Shown: positions 44,137 to 53,577, counted from the first letter of the stretch. The stretch: 64,000 nt of DNA from Idiomarina sp. (GCA_022565355.1 JAIUMU010000003.1:245989-309988); one strand, 5' to 3'. Made by a program: numbers and translations. Notes: generated by a model from the letters alone, not told the origin.

Positions 44137-44673
44137 TTACCATTCAATGGTTACGGTTAATTCATCGTGATACGAGCCGCCCCTATGGTCACCGCTAAGT
44201 AACACTTGGCCGAACATTGATATGGTTACTTGTTCATCGCCTGAGCGCGGAATAGTGATAGGGGTTCCAGCAGAAATTTCATTCGTAAAGGCTGCATCCG
44301 AATACAAACGATATGCAATTGGGGAAGCCTCAGAATCAAACAGATGAGCGAGATGACGCAGACCGCCACTTGAGTTCCCACCGCCGTTTACCTGCATGGT
44401 TACCTCAACGCCGGGCGTACAGGTAAGTTCGAATCCAGCATCTGTAACCAATTCAGCACTTAACAGTTCAGTACTTAAGGCGCTCGCTGAACCAAAGTTT
44501 AGTTCACCTAATGCCCCGATATTGGTACCGGGTGAATGTAGGGTGCCCGAAACCAAGCACCCTTCTTCAACCACTGCCGTAACTTCAAAAGTTTCCGTGG
44601 GATCCGCATGAACGGGAGCACTCAGATAGAGTGCGCACCCCATTGCTATAAAAGCTCCTTGCAAAGATCTCAT
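44137..44673 (-). CDS. Csu-type pilus subunit (spore coat U domain)
   Basis: A 178-residue secreted SCPU-domain subunit. A signal peptide (ending VHA) and the mature N-terminal donor strand (DPTETFEVTAVVEEGCLVSG) are followed by a globular part with two cysteines (GCLVSG and FELTCTPG) that should form the fold's disulfide, ending GGSYHDELTVTIEW. It is probably a minor subunit or adaptor, comparable to CsuA or CsuB. GAGG precedes the start at 44673. Confidence 0.88.
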   Translation of the reverse strand: MRSLQGAFIAMGCALYLSAPVHADPTETFEVTAVVEEGCLVSGTLHSPGTNIGALGELNFGSASALSTELLSAELVTDAGFELTCTPGVEVTMQVNGGGNSSGGLRHLAHLFDSEASPIAYRLYSDAAFTNEISAGTPITIPRSGDEQVTISMFGQVLLSGDHRGGSYHDELTVTIEW

Positions 44674-44686
44674 GGCACTTCCTCAC

Positions 44687-45241
44687 TTAATTAACTTCTA
44701 GAAGTACCGTTAGGGTATCGGTGTATACACCAGCATTGTGCGCCCCATTACCCCACGCAGTTCCCCACAGCTCAAGTGTTTGTGCAGTTCCAGTAAACTC
44801 AGGTAGCACCAAAGGTGTATTAAGCTCTACTGACGTTGTGCGTGCGGCATCAGAAAACAGCGTATAGCCAATATAATCATTTTCTGCGGCATGCTTCATG
44901 GCGTGCTGTCCGGTTGCACCTTCGCCATCATGCAGTCCAGATTGAATAACAAAGGTTGCATTTACGCCTGGCGAGCACAGTATCTCAATACCATTGCTAC
45001 CCCCGCCCCCGAGCACTTGCCCTTCTACCTCGTCGAAGATAGCTGACTGAGCGCCAAAATCGATGCCACCAAAGGAAACATCGCTAGAGCCGAGGTCGCC
45101 ATTAACTACGCAACCATCGCTAAGCGTAAGCGTTGCATCAATAGTGCCGCTTACGTCTGCCGAAGCATTAAACACGAACAAACATGAGCTTAAAACAAGC
45201 GCTGGAGTAGTTAAGATTTTCTTAGTGCATTTCGTGAACAT
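44687..45241 (-). CDS. Csu-type major pilus subunit (spore coat U domain)
   Basis: A 184-residue secreted SCPU-domain protein, first gene of the pilus operon and so probably the main rod subunit (CsuA/B-like). A signal peptide (ending NASA), donor-strand region DVSGTIDATLTLSDGCVVNGD, a glycine-rich loop GQVLGGGGSNGIEILCSPG and C-terminal HNAGVYTDTLTVLLEVN are visible. It is related to the following subunit. AAGGA lies upstream of the ATG, and a long AT-rich promoter region precedes it. Confidence 0.9.
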   Translation of the reverse strand: MFTKCTKKILTTPALVLSSCLFVFNASADVSGTIDATLTLSDGCVVNGDLGSSDVSFGGIDFGAQSAIFDEVEGQVLGGGGSNGIEILCSPGVNATFVIQSGLHDGEGATGQHAMKHAAENDYIGYTLFSDAARTTSVELNTPLVLPEFTGTAQTLELWGTAWGNGAHNAGVYTDTLTVLLEVN

Positions 45242-45740
45242 AGGAGTTTCCTTCTGTTTATTACCATGTTGGATTGCTCAAGTTGGGAGCTCGATACAAA
45301 CCGCAATATCTTCCCTGAAAAGCAGTCTAGCGCATACTTTTTGAAATGTGAAGTAATTTTTTGAATTAATTTATTGAGTTAGATTATTGAATTAATTTTT
45401 ACCTAGGGGGTAACCAATCGAATTTATTTTCATGTTATTGATTAACTTGGATTTTTTTGGTTTTGTTGAGGGTTTTTTATTTTTTATCGTATGGCGTTAC
45501 ATTGGGTGGCTTTACCTATAAAACGCAGCTTATAGAGCAAGCGTTACAATATTAAGCATAAAGTTTGATCTACCGCAAACCAAACAACGTATTGAACGAT
45601 CAATATTGCACTCATACTTAAATTGTAAAAATGTGGTAACCTAAATGGCTAGATTTTTTTATGAGCCTTGTAATTGCGCAGGGCAGGAAACACTAGGTGC
45701 ATCGGAATATAATTATAATTATAATTATCAAGAGGCACAT
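45242..45740. other. AT-rich regulatory region between the pilus operon and an HTH regulator
   Basis: About 500 bp, much richer in A and T than its surroundings, between divergent genes. TTGAATTAATTT occurs twice (45361-45372 and from 45388, 27 bp apart), and TATAAT is repeated three times at 45708-45725. It must hold the pilus promoter; no sigma-28 site is visible. A frame from 45645 extends the HTH gene upstream but is less likely to be translated. Confidence 0.55.
45708..45725 (+). repeat. Three head-to-tail TATAAT hexamers
   Basis: Perfect tandem hexamers ending about 15 bp before the HTH gene start, followed by a partial fourth copy. Each copy equals a consensus -10 box, but their closeness to the start codon makes an operator or a variable-number element as likely as a promoter. 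Confidence 0.8.
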
Positions 45741-46010
45741 ATGTCACCTAAACAAATCAAAACGGCGCTCGCGTTACGAGGGTACTCTGTTACTCTTGTG
45801 GCTCAAGCTCTGTACAAAACACCTGGATTGATATCCAAGGTAGTAAACAAGAAAGCAACGTCACGGCCTATAGCGGAAGCAATTGCAAAGCTGATCGATG
45901 TTCCTTTAGAAGAGGCGTTCCCTGAAGTATGTGAAACTTCTCGAGCTAAAGCTAACGAGCTTAAGCGCAACGAAAAACTAGAAGAGATCAGAAGCAAGCT
46001 AAAACAGTAA
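45741..46010 (+). CDS. Small HTH DNA-binding regulator (Ner/Nlp-like)
   Basis: An 89-residue protein with one helix-turn-helix domain: SPKQIKTALALRGYSVTLVAQALYKTPGLISKVVNKKATSRPIAEAIAKLIDVPLEEAFPEV, the layout of Mu Ner / Nlp-like regulators. A charged C-terminal helix (KANELKRNEKLEEIRSKLK) follows. The ATG at 45741 has AGAGG five bases upstream. It is divergent from the Csu pilus operon, so it may control the pilus or itself through the nearby TATAAT repeats (inference). A 15-bp inverted repeat follows it. Confidence 0.8.
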   Translation: MSPKQIKTALALRGYSVTLVAQALYKTPGLISKVVNKKATSRPIAEAIAKLIDVPLEEAFPEVCETSRAKANELKRNEKLEEIRSKLKQ

Positions 46011-46041
46011 ATCACTGAGCCGCTAAGCCACCGCACTATGC

Positions 46042-46075
46042 AATGCATTATAATATTAGCATATTATAATGCATT
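46042..46075. repeat. Perfect 15-bp inverted repeat with 4-bp loop
   Basis: AATGCATTATAATAT, TAGC, then its exact reverse complement. It is too AT-rich for a typical terminator stem, lies between the convergent HTH gene and fliE, and shares the core ATTATAAT with the hexamer array upstream of the HTH gene. Confidence 0.95.
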
Positions 46076-46114
46076 TAAAAGAGGGAAGGTTTGAGATTAG
46101 ATAAAAAAGACTTT

Positions 46115-46450
46115 TTACACATTCATATTCATGATTTCTTTGTACGCATTCACCATACGATTCCGCACCTGTACGCCCATCTCAAAGGCAATCCCCGCCT
46201 TTTGCGAATCAACCATCACATCATTTAACGAAACCCGCGGGTCGCCCATTTGAAAGGCTTCTGTTTTCGCAGCTGAAATTTGCTGCAAATCATTAATGCG
46301 ATTAATGGATGCTTTTAATTCATTAGCAAAGCCTGTGGGCTGAGCACCATTATTTGCCGCTATAGGCTTCGTATTCGTGGCCTGGCCGGCAGCTTGGGTT
46401 TGCAACGCCTGCATTTGTTGTAAGGCTGATTGTATTCCGGAAACACTCAT
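46115..46450 (-). CDS. fliE: Flagellar hook-basal body protein FliE
   Basis: A 111-residue protein at the MS ring-rod junction. The C-terminal part GDPRVSLNDVMVDSQKAGIAFEMGVQVRNRMVNAYKEIMNMNV is diagnostic; the N-terminal half is variable. AGGAG precedes the ATG at 46450. It is transcribed away from fliF, not as first gene of fliEFGHIJ as in many bacteria, which leaves a 173-bp divergent control region. Confidence 0.95.
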   Translation of the reverse strand: MSVSGIQSALQQMQALQTQAAGQATNTKPIAANNGAQPTGFANELKASINRINDLQQISAAKTEAFQMGDPRVSLNDVMVDSQKAGIAFEMGVQVRNRMVNAYKEIMNMNV

Positions 46451-46623
46451 TGAAAACTCCTACCCATACTTGATTGGCACAAAGAATAGCAACCTGATGC
46501 AAATTCGAATGCTTTAAATAAAGCAAAAAAAGTGCCTTTTTTGCTCCTTTGTTTGTGAAATAGCCCGCCATAATGTCATCCATGAAAAAACCCTTTAACG
46601 CACACTAATTACGCAAAGAGCCC

Positions 46624-48381
46624 ATGGAATCGACATTGAACCCGCAAAGTAACGCCGCAGCAACTGCACCAGCGAACCAAAATCAGCTGGATAAGTTGTT
46701 GGGCTTAATCCGTGGCAATTCACTGCTCCCCATATTAATTGGTGGCGCAGCATTTATTGCTGTGGTGGTTGCCTTAATCATGTGGGCCTCTACCCCTGAA
46801 TATCGCGTTTTATATAGCAACTTAAGTGAAGCCGATGGCGGCCGTATTGTTGCAGAACTAGAAACTCAACGCGTGCCTTATCAGCTATCCGCTGGTGGCA
46901 CGAGCATCTTAGTACCTGGCAACCAAGTGCATCGCATTCGCTTGGGTATGGCCGAACAAGGCTTACCCCATGGCGGCAATGTTGGCTTTGCAATTATGGA
47001 TAGCCAAGCCTTCGGTATTAGCCAATTTGCTGAACAAGTAAACTTTCAACGGGCATTGGAAGGCGAATTAGCCAGCTCCATGGAATCGCTTGGCCCAGTG
47101 AATCGGGCGCGGGTGCATTTAGCCATGGCCAAACCTTCAGTGTTTGTGCGGGATCGGGAACCTGCCAAAGCATCGGTTATCTTGAATCTGCATACGGGTC
47201 GATCGTTAGGCGAAGGCCAGGTGAACGCCATTGTGCATATGGTTTCTAGTTCAGTACCCGAACTCACTGCAGAAAACGTTACCGTAGTTGATCAACAAGG
47301 CAACTTGCTTTCAAGTACAGGCCAAACAAGTGATTTAAGCGGCACTGAACTTACGTACACACAAGAAGTAGAAAGCACCTATCAACGCCGCATCGAAGAG
47401 ATTTTAGCGCCAATTTTGGGCCGCCAGAATATTAGCGCCCGCATTACCGCACAAATCGATTTTTCTCGCGTTGAAGAAACCTCTGAACGTTACAGCCCAA
47501 ATCAAACGCCTGAGGCTGCTGCTGTGCGCAGTATCCAAAGCAATCTTTCCTATCAAGGTGAAGGCGAGTTTACTGGCGGAGTGCCGGGAGCACTATCAAA
47601 TACACCACCCGGTATTGTTACTGCACCTATTGAAACGCCTGCTGAAGGCGAAGAAGCCGGCAACGGCGCCGCGAATAACGGCAACCGCAATGTAAGGCAA
47701 GATAATATTGTGAACTACGAGGTAGATCGCAACATCGCCCATATCCAACATCAGCGCGGCCGCTTACAGCGCTTATCGGCGGCGGTAGTGGTGAATAATC
47801 GGGCTGGCGTAGATGAAGAAGGTAATCCGATTACCATTCCGCTCGATGAAAATGAACTGGCGCAGATTGATCGGTTGGTTCGCCAAGCTATGGGCTTTAA
47901 CGCCGAACGCGGCGATCAACTCGAAGTAGTGAATAGCCGCTTTATCGCGAGCGCCGATCCATTAGCAATCGAGCCGCGCGAATGGTGGCAAGAGCCAGAT
48001 ATGCAGCAGCTGCTAATAAGTGTTGGCCGTTACGTGCTTGCAGCTTTGGGTATTTTGCTGGCCTATTTACTAGTATTGCGCCCCATGATTAAGCGTCGCT
48101 TCGTGAAGGTAACTGAAGAACAGGCAGCCGCGGAACTCGCTGAAGAGAAACAAACACGCCGATTACGCGCAGTGGTTGGCGATGACGACGACGATGATAT
48201 TGCTGAGAAAGGCAAAGACGAAGACGTAGATACCATGACCTTTAACTGGCCGAAGAAGAAAAACCTTACGGCCTATGATGAAGCGTTGAAGAAAACCCAA
48301 GAAATCGCACGCCAGAAGCCTCGCCAAGTAGCGCGCATTGTGCAGAACTGGTTACAGGAGGATGAGCATGTCCGAGACTGA
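46624..48381 (+). CDS. fliF: Flagellar MS-ring protein FliF
   Basis: A 585-residue ring protein. TM1 (LLPILIGGAAFIAVVVALIMW, about 33-56) leads to the periplasmic ring-building domains (LYSNLSEADGGRIVAELE..., FAEQVNFQRALEGELASSM) and a low-complexity linker (about 305-365). TM2 is YVLAALGILLAYLLVL (near 470). The cytoplasmic C-terminus ends in the FliG-binding region NWLQEDEHVRD. It begins the operon fliFGHIJK. Confidence 0.97.
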   Translation: MESTLNPQSNAAATAPANQNQLDKLLGLIRGNSLLPILIGGAAFIAVVVALIMWASTPEYRVLYSNLSEADGGRIVAELETQRVPYQLSAGGTSILVPGNQVHRIRLGMAEQGLPHGGNVGFAIMDSQAFGISQFAEQVNFQRALEGELASSMESLGPVNRARVHLAMAKPSVFVRDREPAKASVILNLHTGRSLGEGQVNAIVHMVSSSVPELTAENVTVVDQQGNLLSSTGQTSDLSGTELTYTQEVESTYQRRIEEILAPILGRQNISARITAQIDFSRVEETSERYSPNQTPEAAAVRSIQSNLSYQGEGEFTGGVPGALSNTPPGIVTAPIETPAEGEEAGNGAANNGNRNVRQDNIVNYEVDRNIAHIQHQRGRLQRLSAAVVVNNRAGVDEEGNPITIPLDENELAQIDRLVRQAMGFNAERGDQLEVVNSRFIASADPLAIEPREWWQEPDMQQLLISVGRYVLAALGILLAYLLVLRPMIKRRFVKVTEEQAAAELAEEKQTRRLRAVVGDDDDDDIAEKGKDEDVDTMTFNWPKKKNLTAYDEALKKTQEIARQKPRQVARIVQNWLQEDEHVRD

Positions 48382-49399
48382 TCGCGCCACTGAAGAGCGG
48401 AGCAACTTCGAGAACATGACCGGCTTGCGGAAAAGCTCGATTATGTTGCTAGCGCTGGATGAAGATACTGCAGTTGAGGTGTTTAAGCACTTCACGCCGC
48501 AGCAAATTCAACGTATCAGTAAAGAAATGACGCGCTTGCAGAATGTTTCTCGCAACGAAATACGCTGGGTGCTGGAGCAATTCCATGAAGATTTATCTAA
48601 TGCACCGCCAGTTGATGAATATGATGGCTACATCCGTTCTGTACTCACGAAAGCGTTAGGCAGTGAGCGTGCCTCTACATTAATTGAAGATGTGCTGGAT
48701 CAGAAAGCCGGTAACTACGGTATTGATGCACTGAACTTAATGGATGTGCCAGAAGTTGCAGAGCTAATTCGCGATGAGCATCCGCAGATTATTGCTACCA
48801 TTCTGATTCACTTGGATCGCCAGCAAGCAGCCGGAGTATTAGAACTCTTTGAAGAGCGCTTACGCAACGATGTTGTTTTGCGAGTAGCCACATTTACCGG
48901 TGTTCAGCCAGCCGCGTTACAAGAACTTACCGAAGTACTTGGCGGCATGTTGGATGGCCAAAACTTGAAGCGCAGCAAAATGGGTGGCGTAAGAACAGCT
49001 GCCGAGATTCTCAACTTAATGAGTGCTGGCCAAGAAGATACCGCACTCGAGAATATTCGTGCTTACAATGACGAATTGGCGGCGAAGATTATTGACGAAA
49101 TGTTCTTGTTCGAAAATCTTATCGATCTCGACGACCGCAGTATTCAAGTATTGCTTAAACAAATCGATACCAATGTGTTGGTTATTGCATTGAAAGGTGC
49201 AGAAGAAGAGCTTATCGACAAGTTCTTACGCAATATGTCCCAGCGGGCTGGCCAATTGGTGCGCGAAGAAATGGAAACTCGCGGCCCTGTGCGCTTATCG
49301 CAAGTGGAAGCCGAGCAGAAAGCTATTTTGGCTATCACTCGCCGCCTTGCCGATGCTGGCGAAGTAATGCTAAGCAGCGGAGACGATACCTATGTTTAA
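48368..49399 (+). CDS. fliG: Flagellar rotor/switch protein FliG
   Basis: A 343-residue switch protein. The N-terminal domain binds FliF, the middle domain has DEHPQIIATILIHLDRQQAAGVLE (an EHPQ-type motif), and the C-terminal torque domain carries the charged residues in LIDLDDRSIQVLLKQID...EEELIDKFLRNMSQRAGQLVREEME. The ATG at 48368 has AGGAGG six bases upstream inside the end of fliF; an ATG at 48362 would abut that site. Confidence 0.96.
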   Translation: MSETDRATEERSNFENMTGLRKSSIMLLALDEDTAVEVFKHFTPQQIQRISKEMTRLQNVSRNEIRWVLEQFHEDLSNAPPVDEYDGYIRSVLTKALGSERASTLIEDVLDQKAGNYGIDALNLMDVPEVAELIRDEHPQIIATILIHLDRQQAAGVLELFEERLRNDVVLRVATFTGVQPAALQELTEVLGGMLDGQNLKRSKMGGVRTAAEILNLMSAGQEDTALENIRAYNDELAAKIIDEMFLFENLIDLDDRSIQVLLKQIDTNVLVIALKGAEEELIDKFLRNMSQRAGQLVREEMETRGPVRLSQVEAEQKAILAITRRLADAGEVMLSSGDDTYV

Positions 49400-50162
49400 G
49401 CCTTTTTCTCCTGTAGACCTTAAATCTGAGCGCCTTAGATCTGAACAAGAAGATCTCTCAGAAACTAAGGTTGTGCCTGGAGAAAAGTGGCGGAAATGGC
49501 AACTTGAACAATTACCTTCGAAAGAGCAACAACAAGCTCGGCTTGCTGAAGCCGAAACAAAAACGTTCGTGCGGGATGCCGAACTAACCAAGCTGCGGGA
49601 AACCGCTCGCCAAGAGGCGTGGGAAGAAGGCTTTAACGAAGGCAGTAAAAGTGGTTATGAAGCGGGCTATAGTGAAGGCCTTGCTGCAGCTAAAGCTGCC
49701 GTGGAAGCAGAGAAGCAACAGGAAATTGCAACAGCTGTAACGCCAATCCAGAGCCTTGCAAGTGCGTTTAGCGAAGCGCTGGCTGAGATAGATGAAACTG
49801 TAGCAGAGCAACTGGTTAAATTAGCATTCGATACCGGCAACCAGTTAGCCCGCGATCATCTCGATGCGAACCCAGAGGTGGTGCTAAAAATTGTTCGTGA
49901 GCTTATGCATACGGAACCAACCTTCACCAACAAACCACGCTTGTTTGTAAACCCAGACGATTTTTCGCTTATTGAAGAGCACTTGCGTGATGAGCTGCAA
50001 TCAGCGGGTTGGAAACTTGTTTCTGATGATCGGTTAAGCCGCGGTGGCTGCCGTTTGGTAAGCCAAACCGGTGAACGTGATGCGAGTTGGGAAAGCCGTT
50101 GGCAAGCGTTAGCAACGAACATGTTAGGTAACGAAAATAGTACTACAGGAGAGAGCCAATGA
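49392..50162 (+). CDS. fliH: Flagellar export regulator FliH
   Basis: A 256-residue stator-like regulator of the FliI ATPase. An N-terminal Trp-containing segment ([16 protein letters not shown]), Glu-rich helix with GxxxG-like repeats ([25 protein letters not shown]) and a C-terminal domain resembling the V-type ATPase E subunit ([49 protein letters not shown]) are visible. It overlaps both fliG and fliI. Confidence 0.94.
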   Translation: MFKPFSPVDLKSERLRSEQEDLSETKVVPGEKWRKWQLEQLPSKEQQQARLAEAETKTFVRDAELTKLRETARQEAWEEGFNEGSKSGYEAGYSEGLAAAKAAVEAEKQQEIATAVTPIQSLASAFSEALAEIDETVAEQLVKLAFDTGNQLARDHLDANPEVVLKIVRELMHTEPTFTNKPRLFVNPDDFSLIEEHLRDELQSAGWKLVSDDRLSRGGCRLVSQTGERDASWESRWQALATNMLGNENSTTGESQ

Positions 50163-51574
50163 GCGAACCTGTAAGTGCCAACACAACGCAAGAGAACCGC
50201 AACGGGCTGCATAATCGGTGGCAACAGGCTCTATCTGGTGCCCAGCAGCATGTGGCGAATGTGCCGAGCTTCCAAACCAGTGGTCGAATCGTAAGAGCAA
50301 CCGGTATGGTGCTCGAAGCTGTAGGCCTCGAGTTACCCTTAGGCAGCGCCTGCCAGATTGAATTGGCTGCGAACGGTGCGCAAAGCAATGATGCAAATTT
50401 TGCCGAGGCAGAGGTGGTTGGGTTTTCTGGTGAGCGTTCGTTCTTAATGCCACTTGTAGAAATTCATGGTTTAACGCCTGGCGCACGAGTTTTTCCACTG
50501 CAGCATAGTTCGAAAACTGGTGGTCGCCATTTCCCACTGGGTGCAAGCCTCTTGGGCAGAGTGGTAGATGGTAATGGCCGACCGCTCGATAATAAAGGCC
50601 CATTAAACGAAGCCACAACTGCGCCGCTCGCTACACCACAACTGAACCCGATGCTGCGGGCACCTATTGAAGAGCCTATCGATGTAGGTATTCGCGCCAT
50701 TAACGCATTGCTCACGGTTGGTCGTGGCCAACGCATGGGCTTATTTGCTGGTTCTGGGGTGGGTAAATCAGTATTGCTGGGCATGATGGCACGCTTCACA
50801 TCGGCCGACGTTATTGTGGTGGGCCTCATCGGTGAGCGGGGTCGTGAAGTACAAGATTTTATCCAGAACATTCTTGGCGAGCATGGGCTTGAGCGCGCAG
50901 TTGTAGTTGCGGCGCCAGCAGATACTTCGCCACTGCAACGGTTACAAGGCGCCTCTTATGCCACTCGGCTAGCGGAAGATTTCCGTGATCAAGGGTTAAA
51001 CGTACTGTTAATCATGGATTCACTTACCCGGTATGCCATGGCGCAACGGGAAATAGCACTAGCCATTGGCGAGCCGCCAGCAACCAAAGGCTATCCGCCT
51101 TCGGTATTCGCCAAACTACCGGCACTGGTTGAACGCGCCGGTAATGGCTGCAAAGGTGGTGGCTCAATTACCGCATTTTACACGGTACTTACCGAAGGTG
51201 ACGACCAACAAGATCCAATTGCTGATTCGGCGCGGGCCATTCTCGATGGCCATATCGTGCTTTCGCGCGCGCTCTCGGAATCTGGCCACTACCCAGCAAT
51301 CGATGTGGAATCCTCCATCAGCCGCGTAATGACCTCGGTAGTAAGTGATGCACAGCTGCAAAGCGCGCAACAGTTTAAAAAACTGGTATCTGTTTATCAA
51401 CGCAACCGCGATTTGATTAGCGTGGGTGCGTATAGCCCAGGCCATGATCCAGTATTAGATAAAGCGGTGCAGATGTACCCGCAGTTAGAGGCGTTTTTAC
51501 AGCAAAGCCATACCGATGGCGCCAGTGCTGATGCATCAGTGCAGGCCTTACAACAAGTAATCGGAGGGATGTAA
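50159..51574 (+). CDS. fliI: Flagellar export ATPase FliI
   Basis: A 471-residue F1-beta-like ATPase that energises export. The Walker A is [12 protein letters not shown], followed by [12 protein letters not shown], the Walker [36 protein letters not shown], and the C-terminal [13 protein letters not shown]. The N-terminal 80 residues are more variable. The start overlaps fliH by 4 bp and has AGGAGA upstream. Confidence 0.97.
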   Translation: MSEPVSANTTQENRNGLHNRWQQALSGAQQHVANVPSFQTSGRIVRATGMVLEAVGLELPLGSACQIELAANGAQSNDANFAEAEVVGFSGERSFLMPLVEIHGLTPGARVFPLQHSSKTGGRHFPLGASLLGRVVDGNGRPLDNKGPLNEATTAPLATPQLNPMLRAPIEEPIDVGIRAINALLTVGRGQRMGLFAGSGVGKSVLLGMMARFTSADVIVVGLIGERGREVQDFIQNILGEHGLERAVVVAAPADTSPLQRLQGASYATRLAEDFRDQGLNVLLIMDSLTRYAMAQREIALAIGEPPATKGYPPSVFAKLPALVERAGNGCKGGGSITAFYTVLTEGDDQQDPIADSARAILDGHIVLSRALSESGHYPAIDVESSISRVMTSVVSDAQLQSAQQFKKLVSVYQRNRDLISVGAYSPGHDPVLDKAVQMYPQLEAFLQQSHTDGASADASVQALQQVIGGM

Positions 51575-52053
51575 TGAGTAGTTCGAACGCACTTGATACC
51601 TTAACCGATTTAGCCAGAGAAGCACGCGACAAAGCAGGGCAATTACTAGCAAGTGAGCGCAATAATGAGCAGCAAATTCTAGCGCACCACCAAATGTTGA
51701 TGGATTACCGCGCGGAATACGCCGTGCAATTGCAGCAATTAATGCTGCAAGGCATAGATCCGGTAACTTTGTATAACTATCGCCAGTTCTTAATGTCGTT
51801 GGATGAATCAATTCAAAAAGCGAGCCACGCGTTAAAACAGCAATCAGGGTTAGTAGATAAAAGTAAGCTCAGCTGGCAACAAAAACAGCAAAAACTAACC
51901 TCATTCACCACCCTAAATGATCGCCGCACTAGCGCAGCACAAACAGCGTTAGCGCGCAAAGAGCAGCAGCAAACCGATGAATTTGCTAATCACCGCCGCG
52001 CAAATAGCCAAACCAACCATTTACGGTTGATTACCAGCGGTGAAGAGGATTAA
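51574..52053 (+). CDS. fliJ: Flagellar export chaperone FliJ
   Basis: A 159-residue protein, almost entirely a charged coiled coil (LTDLAREARDKAGQLLASERNNEQQILAHHQMLMDYRAEY...), the FliJ pattern. It acts as the central stalk of the FliHI ATPase and escorts chaperones. The start overlaps the fliI stop (TAATG); the gene lies 3 bp before fliK. Confidence 0.92.
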   Translation: MSSSNALDTLTDLAREARDKAGQLLASERNNEQQILAHHQMLMDYRAEYAVQLQQLMLQGIDPVTLYNYRQFLMSLDESIQKASHALKQQSGLVDKSKLSWQQKQQKLTSFTTLNDRRTSAAQTALARKEQQQTDEFANHRRANSQTNHLRLITSGEED

Positions 52054-52056
52054 ACC

Positions 52057-53448
52057 ATGTTGAATATGATGCTTTTAAATGCCACACCCACTCCTGTTGC
52101 TCCTCCGGGCGCGAGTGATGGCAAGTTCGACACCTTAGATAATAGTTTCGCGAATCAGCTGCACGCGCAATTAAAGCCTGCCCAGCAAGCTGGCGATACT
52201 AGTAATGGTATGAGCAAAAAGAACGGTAATCAGCATACGCCACAAGAAGTGCTTATTGCCCAAGCGAACCGTAACCGAAGTGATTTAGTAGAGATTCAGC
52301 CGGAACCACGGCCAGATGCATTAATAAACCTTGCCGGGCAGCCTAAAGATATTGTAATTAAACCGCCCGAGGTTGGTGAGCACTCACATCATGCAGGCGA
52401 CCATGTACAGTTATTGCAAGAAATTGCCGAATCGAAACAATTGAGCGCAGCTATGCAAGGTAATTCGCTGTTAGGTAATTCTCAGCCAGGTAATGCTGTA
52501 CAAGGCGATTACCTGCAAACGAACGGCGTGCCTGGTAACTTGATGCACAACGCCGCAGCTACAGCTGGCCTCGCGCAGAACGGCCAAGCTCTGACAGCGG
52601 CGAATGCCGGCGGAGCTGGGCAAGGTGTTTTACAAAGTACTTTACAAAGTGGCGAAATAAAAGCAGCAATCACTTTGCCTGAACAAAGCAAAATGAATGG
52701 CGCAATTCCCATTAGTGAAAATCAGCTAAATGCTTTGCAGCAAGCAGCAAAAGAAAGTGAAAGCGTTCGGGCGAGTATGCCAGCTAACGCAATTCAGGCC
52801 TTTCAACATCGTGCGCAGCTACAACAGCAAGCAGTAAACCCGCAAGCGCCTCTTGCTGCGGTGGTACCGGTAAAACAAGCCATGGCAGATAACCAAACCA
52901 ATGCCATGCAGCAAACCAATATGGCCCAGCCACTAGGGTTAGAAAGCAATAACAGCAGCAATAATTTAGCCAGTATGCCGCAGGGCATGCAAGCGAACGG
53001 AGCCATAAGCAACCCATTAATAAGCGCCCCACTCGCCTCGGCGGGTTGGCAGCAGCAGGTTGGCCAACAAGTAGTGAACATGCACTTGCGCCAAGATAAT
53101 CAAATCGCGCTGCGCTTGCACCCTGCAGAGCTTGGCCCATTAATGGTGAACTTGAAGATGGATGAGCAAGCCGCATCGCTGCAATTTACCTCGGCTAATC
53201 CGCAAGTGCGGGCTGCGCTAGAGGCTGCCATTCCGCAGCTGCGCGAATTACTGGCCGAGCAAGGCATTCAGTTAAGCGATTCCAATGTGAGTGATGGGCA
53301 TGCTGAGCAACAAAGTGAGCAGCAGGGTTCAGATTCTAGCGGGCTGGCCGATAACTCTGAGATAGCCGCTTCACAACAAGAACTAGAACGCCAAGAGCAG
53401 CGGCTCGACATTCAGCTCGAAAATGGGCAAATTGACCTCTATGCCTGA
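52057..53448 (+). CDS. fliK: Flagellar hook-length control protein FliK
   Basis: A 463-residue secreted ruler. The long Gln/Asn/Ala-rich disordered region (about 1-340) includes short near-repeats around QGNSLLGNSQPGNAVQGDY. The conserved C-terminal switch domain is WQQQVGQQVVNMHLRQDNQIALRLHPAELGPLMVNLKM...NPQVRAALEAAIPQLRELLAEQGI. It is last of the fliF-K block; a 129-bp gap with hairpins separates it from fliL. A second FliK-like gene is at 26113. Confidence 0.93.
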   Translation: MLNMMLLNATPTPVAPPGASDGKFDTLDNSFANQLHAQLKPAQQAGDTSNGMSKKNGNQHTPQEVLIAQANRNRSDLVEIQPEPRPDALINLAGQPKDIVIKPPEVGEHSHHAGDHVQLLQEIAESKQLSAAMQGNSLLGNSQPGNAVQGDYLQTNGVPGNLMHNAAATAGLAQNGQALTAANAGGAGQGVLQSTLQSGEIKAAITLPEQSKMNGAIPISENQLNALQQAAKESESVRASMPANAIQAFQHRAQLQQQAVNPQAPLAAVVPVKQAMADNQTNAMQQTNMAQPLGLESNNSSNNLASMPQGMQANGAISNPLISAPLASAGWQQQVGQQVVNMHLRQDNQIALRLHPAELGPLMVNLKMDEQAASLQFTSANPQVRAALEAAIPQLRELLAEQGIQLSDSNVSDGHAEQQSEQQGSDSSGLADNSEIAASQQELERQEQRLDIQLENGQIDLYA

Positions 53449-53532
53449 TTAAAATCAGGTTTACGTTCGCAGATACAGGTTAAACTGCGAATATAGGCTA
53501 TCAAAAACCGTTTTCTTCGCGGTTCGATAGCC
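53444..53532 (+). other. Two hairpins in the fliK-fliL gap
   Basis: CCTGAT-TAAA-ATCAGG spans the fliK stop codon (53444-53459). A larger hairpin at 53496-53532 has outer stem GGCTATC/GATAGCC and inner stem AACCG/CGGTT. Neither is followed by a good T run, so they look more like an mRNA processing or attenuation element than a standard terminator. Confidence 0.6.
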
Positions 53533-53577
53533 TCACATTAGGGGCATAATCAAGCATCGGTAATATAAGGTAAGAAT

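Noticed and set aside
45645-45740. N-terminal extension of the HTH regulator
   Set aside because: The extension encodes Tyr-Asn repeats from the TATAAT array, has no family support, and the internal ATG at 45741 has a good ribosome-binding site.
46480-46505. Possible sigma-54 promoter (TGGCAC...) between fliE and fliF
   Set aside because: The GG-to-GC spacing is one base too long and no sigma-54 flagellar activator is present; FlhDC control is more likely.
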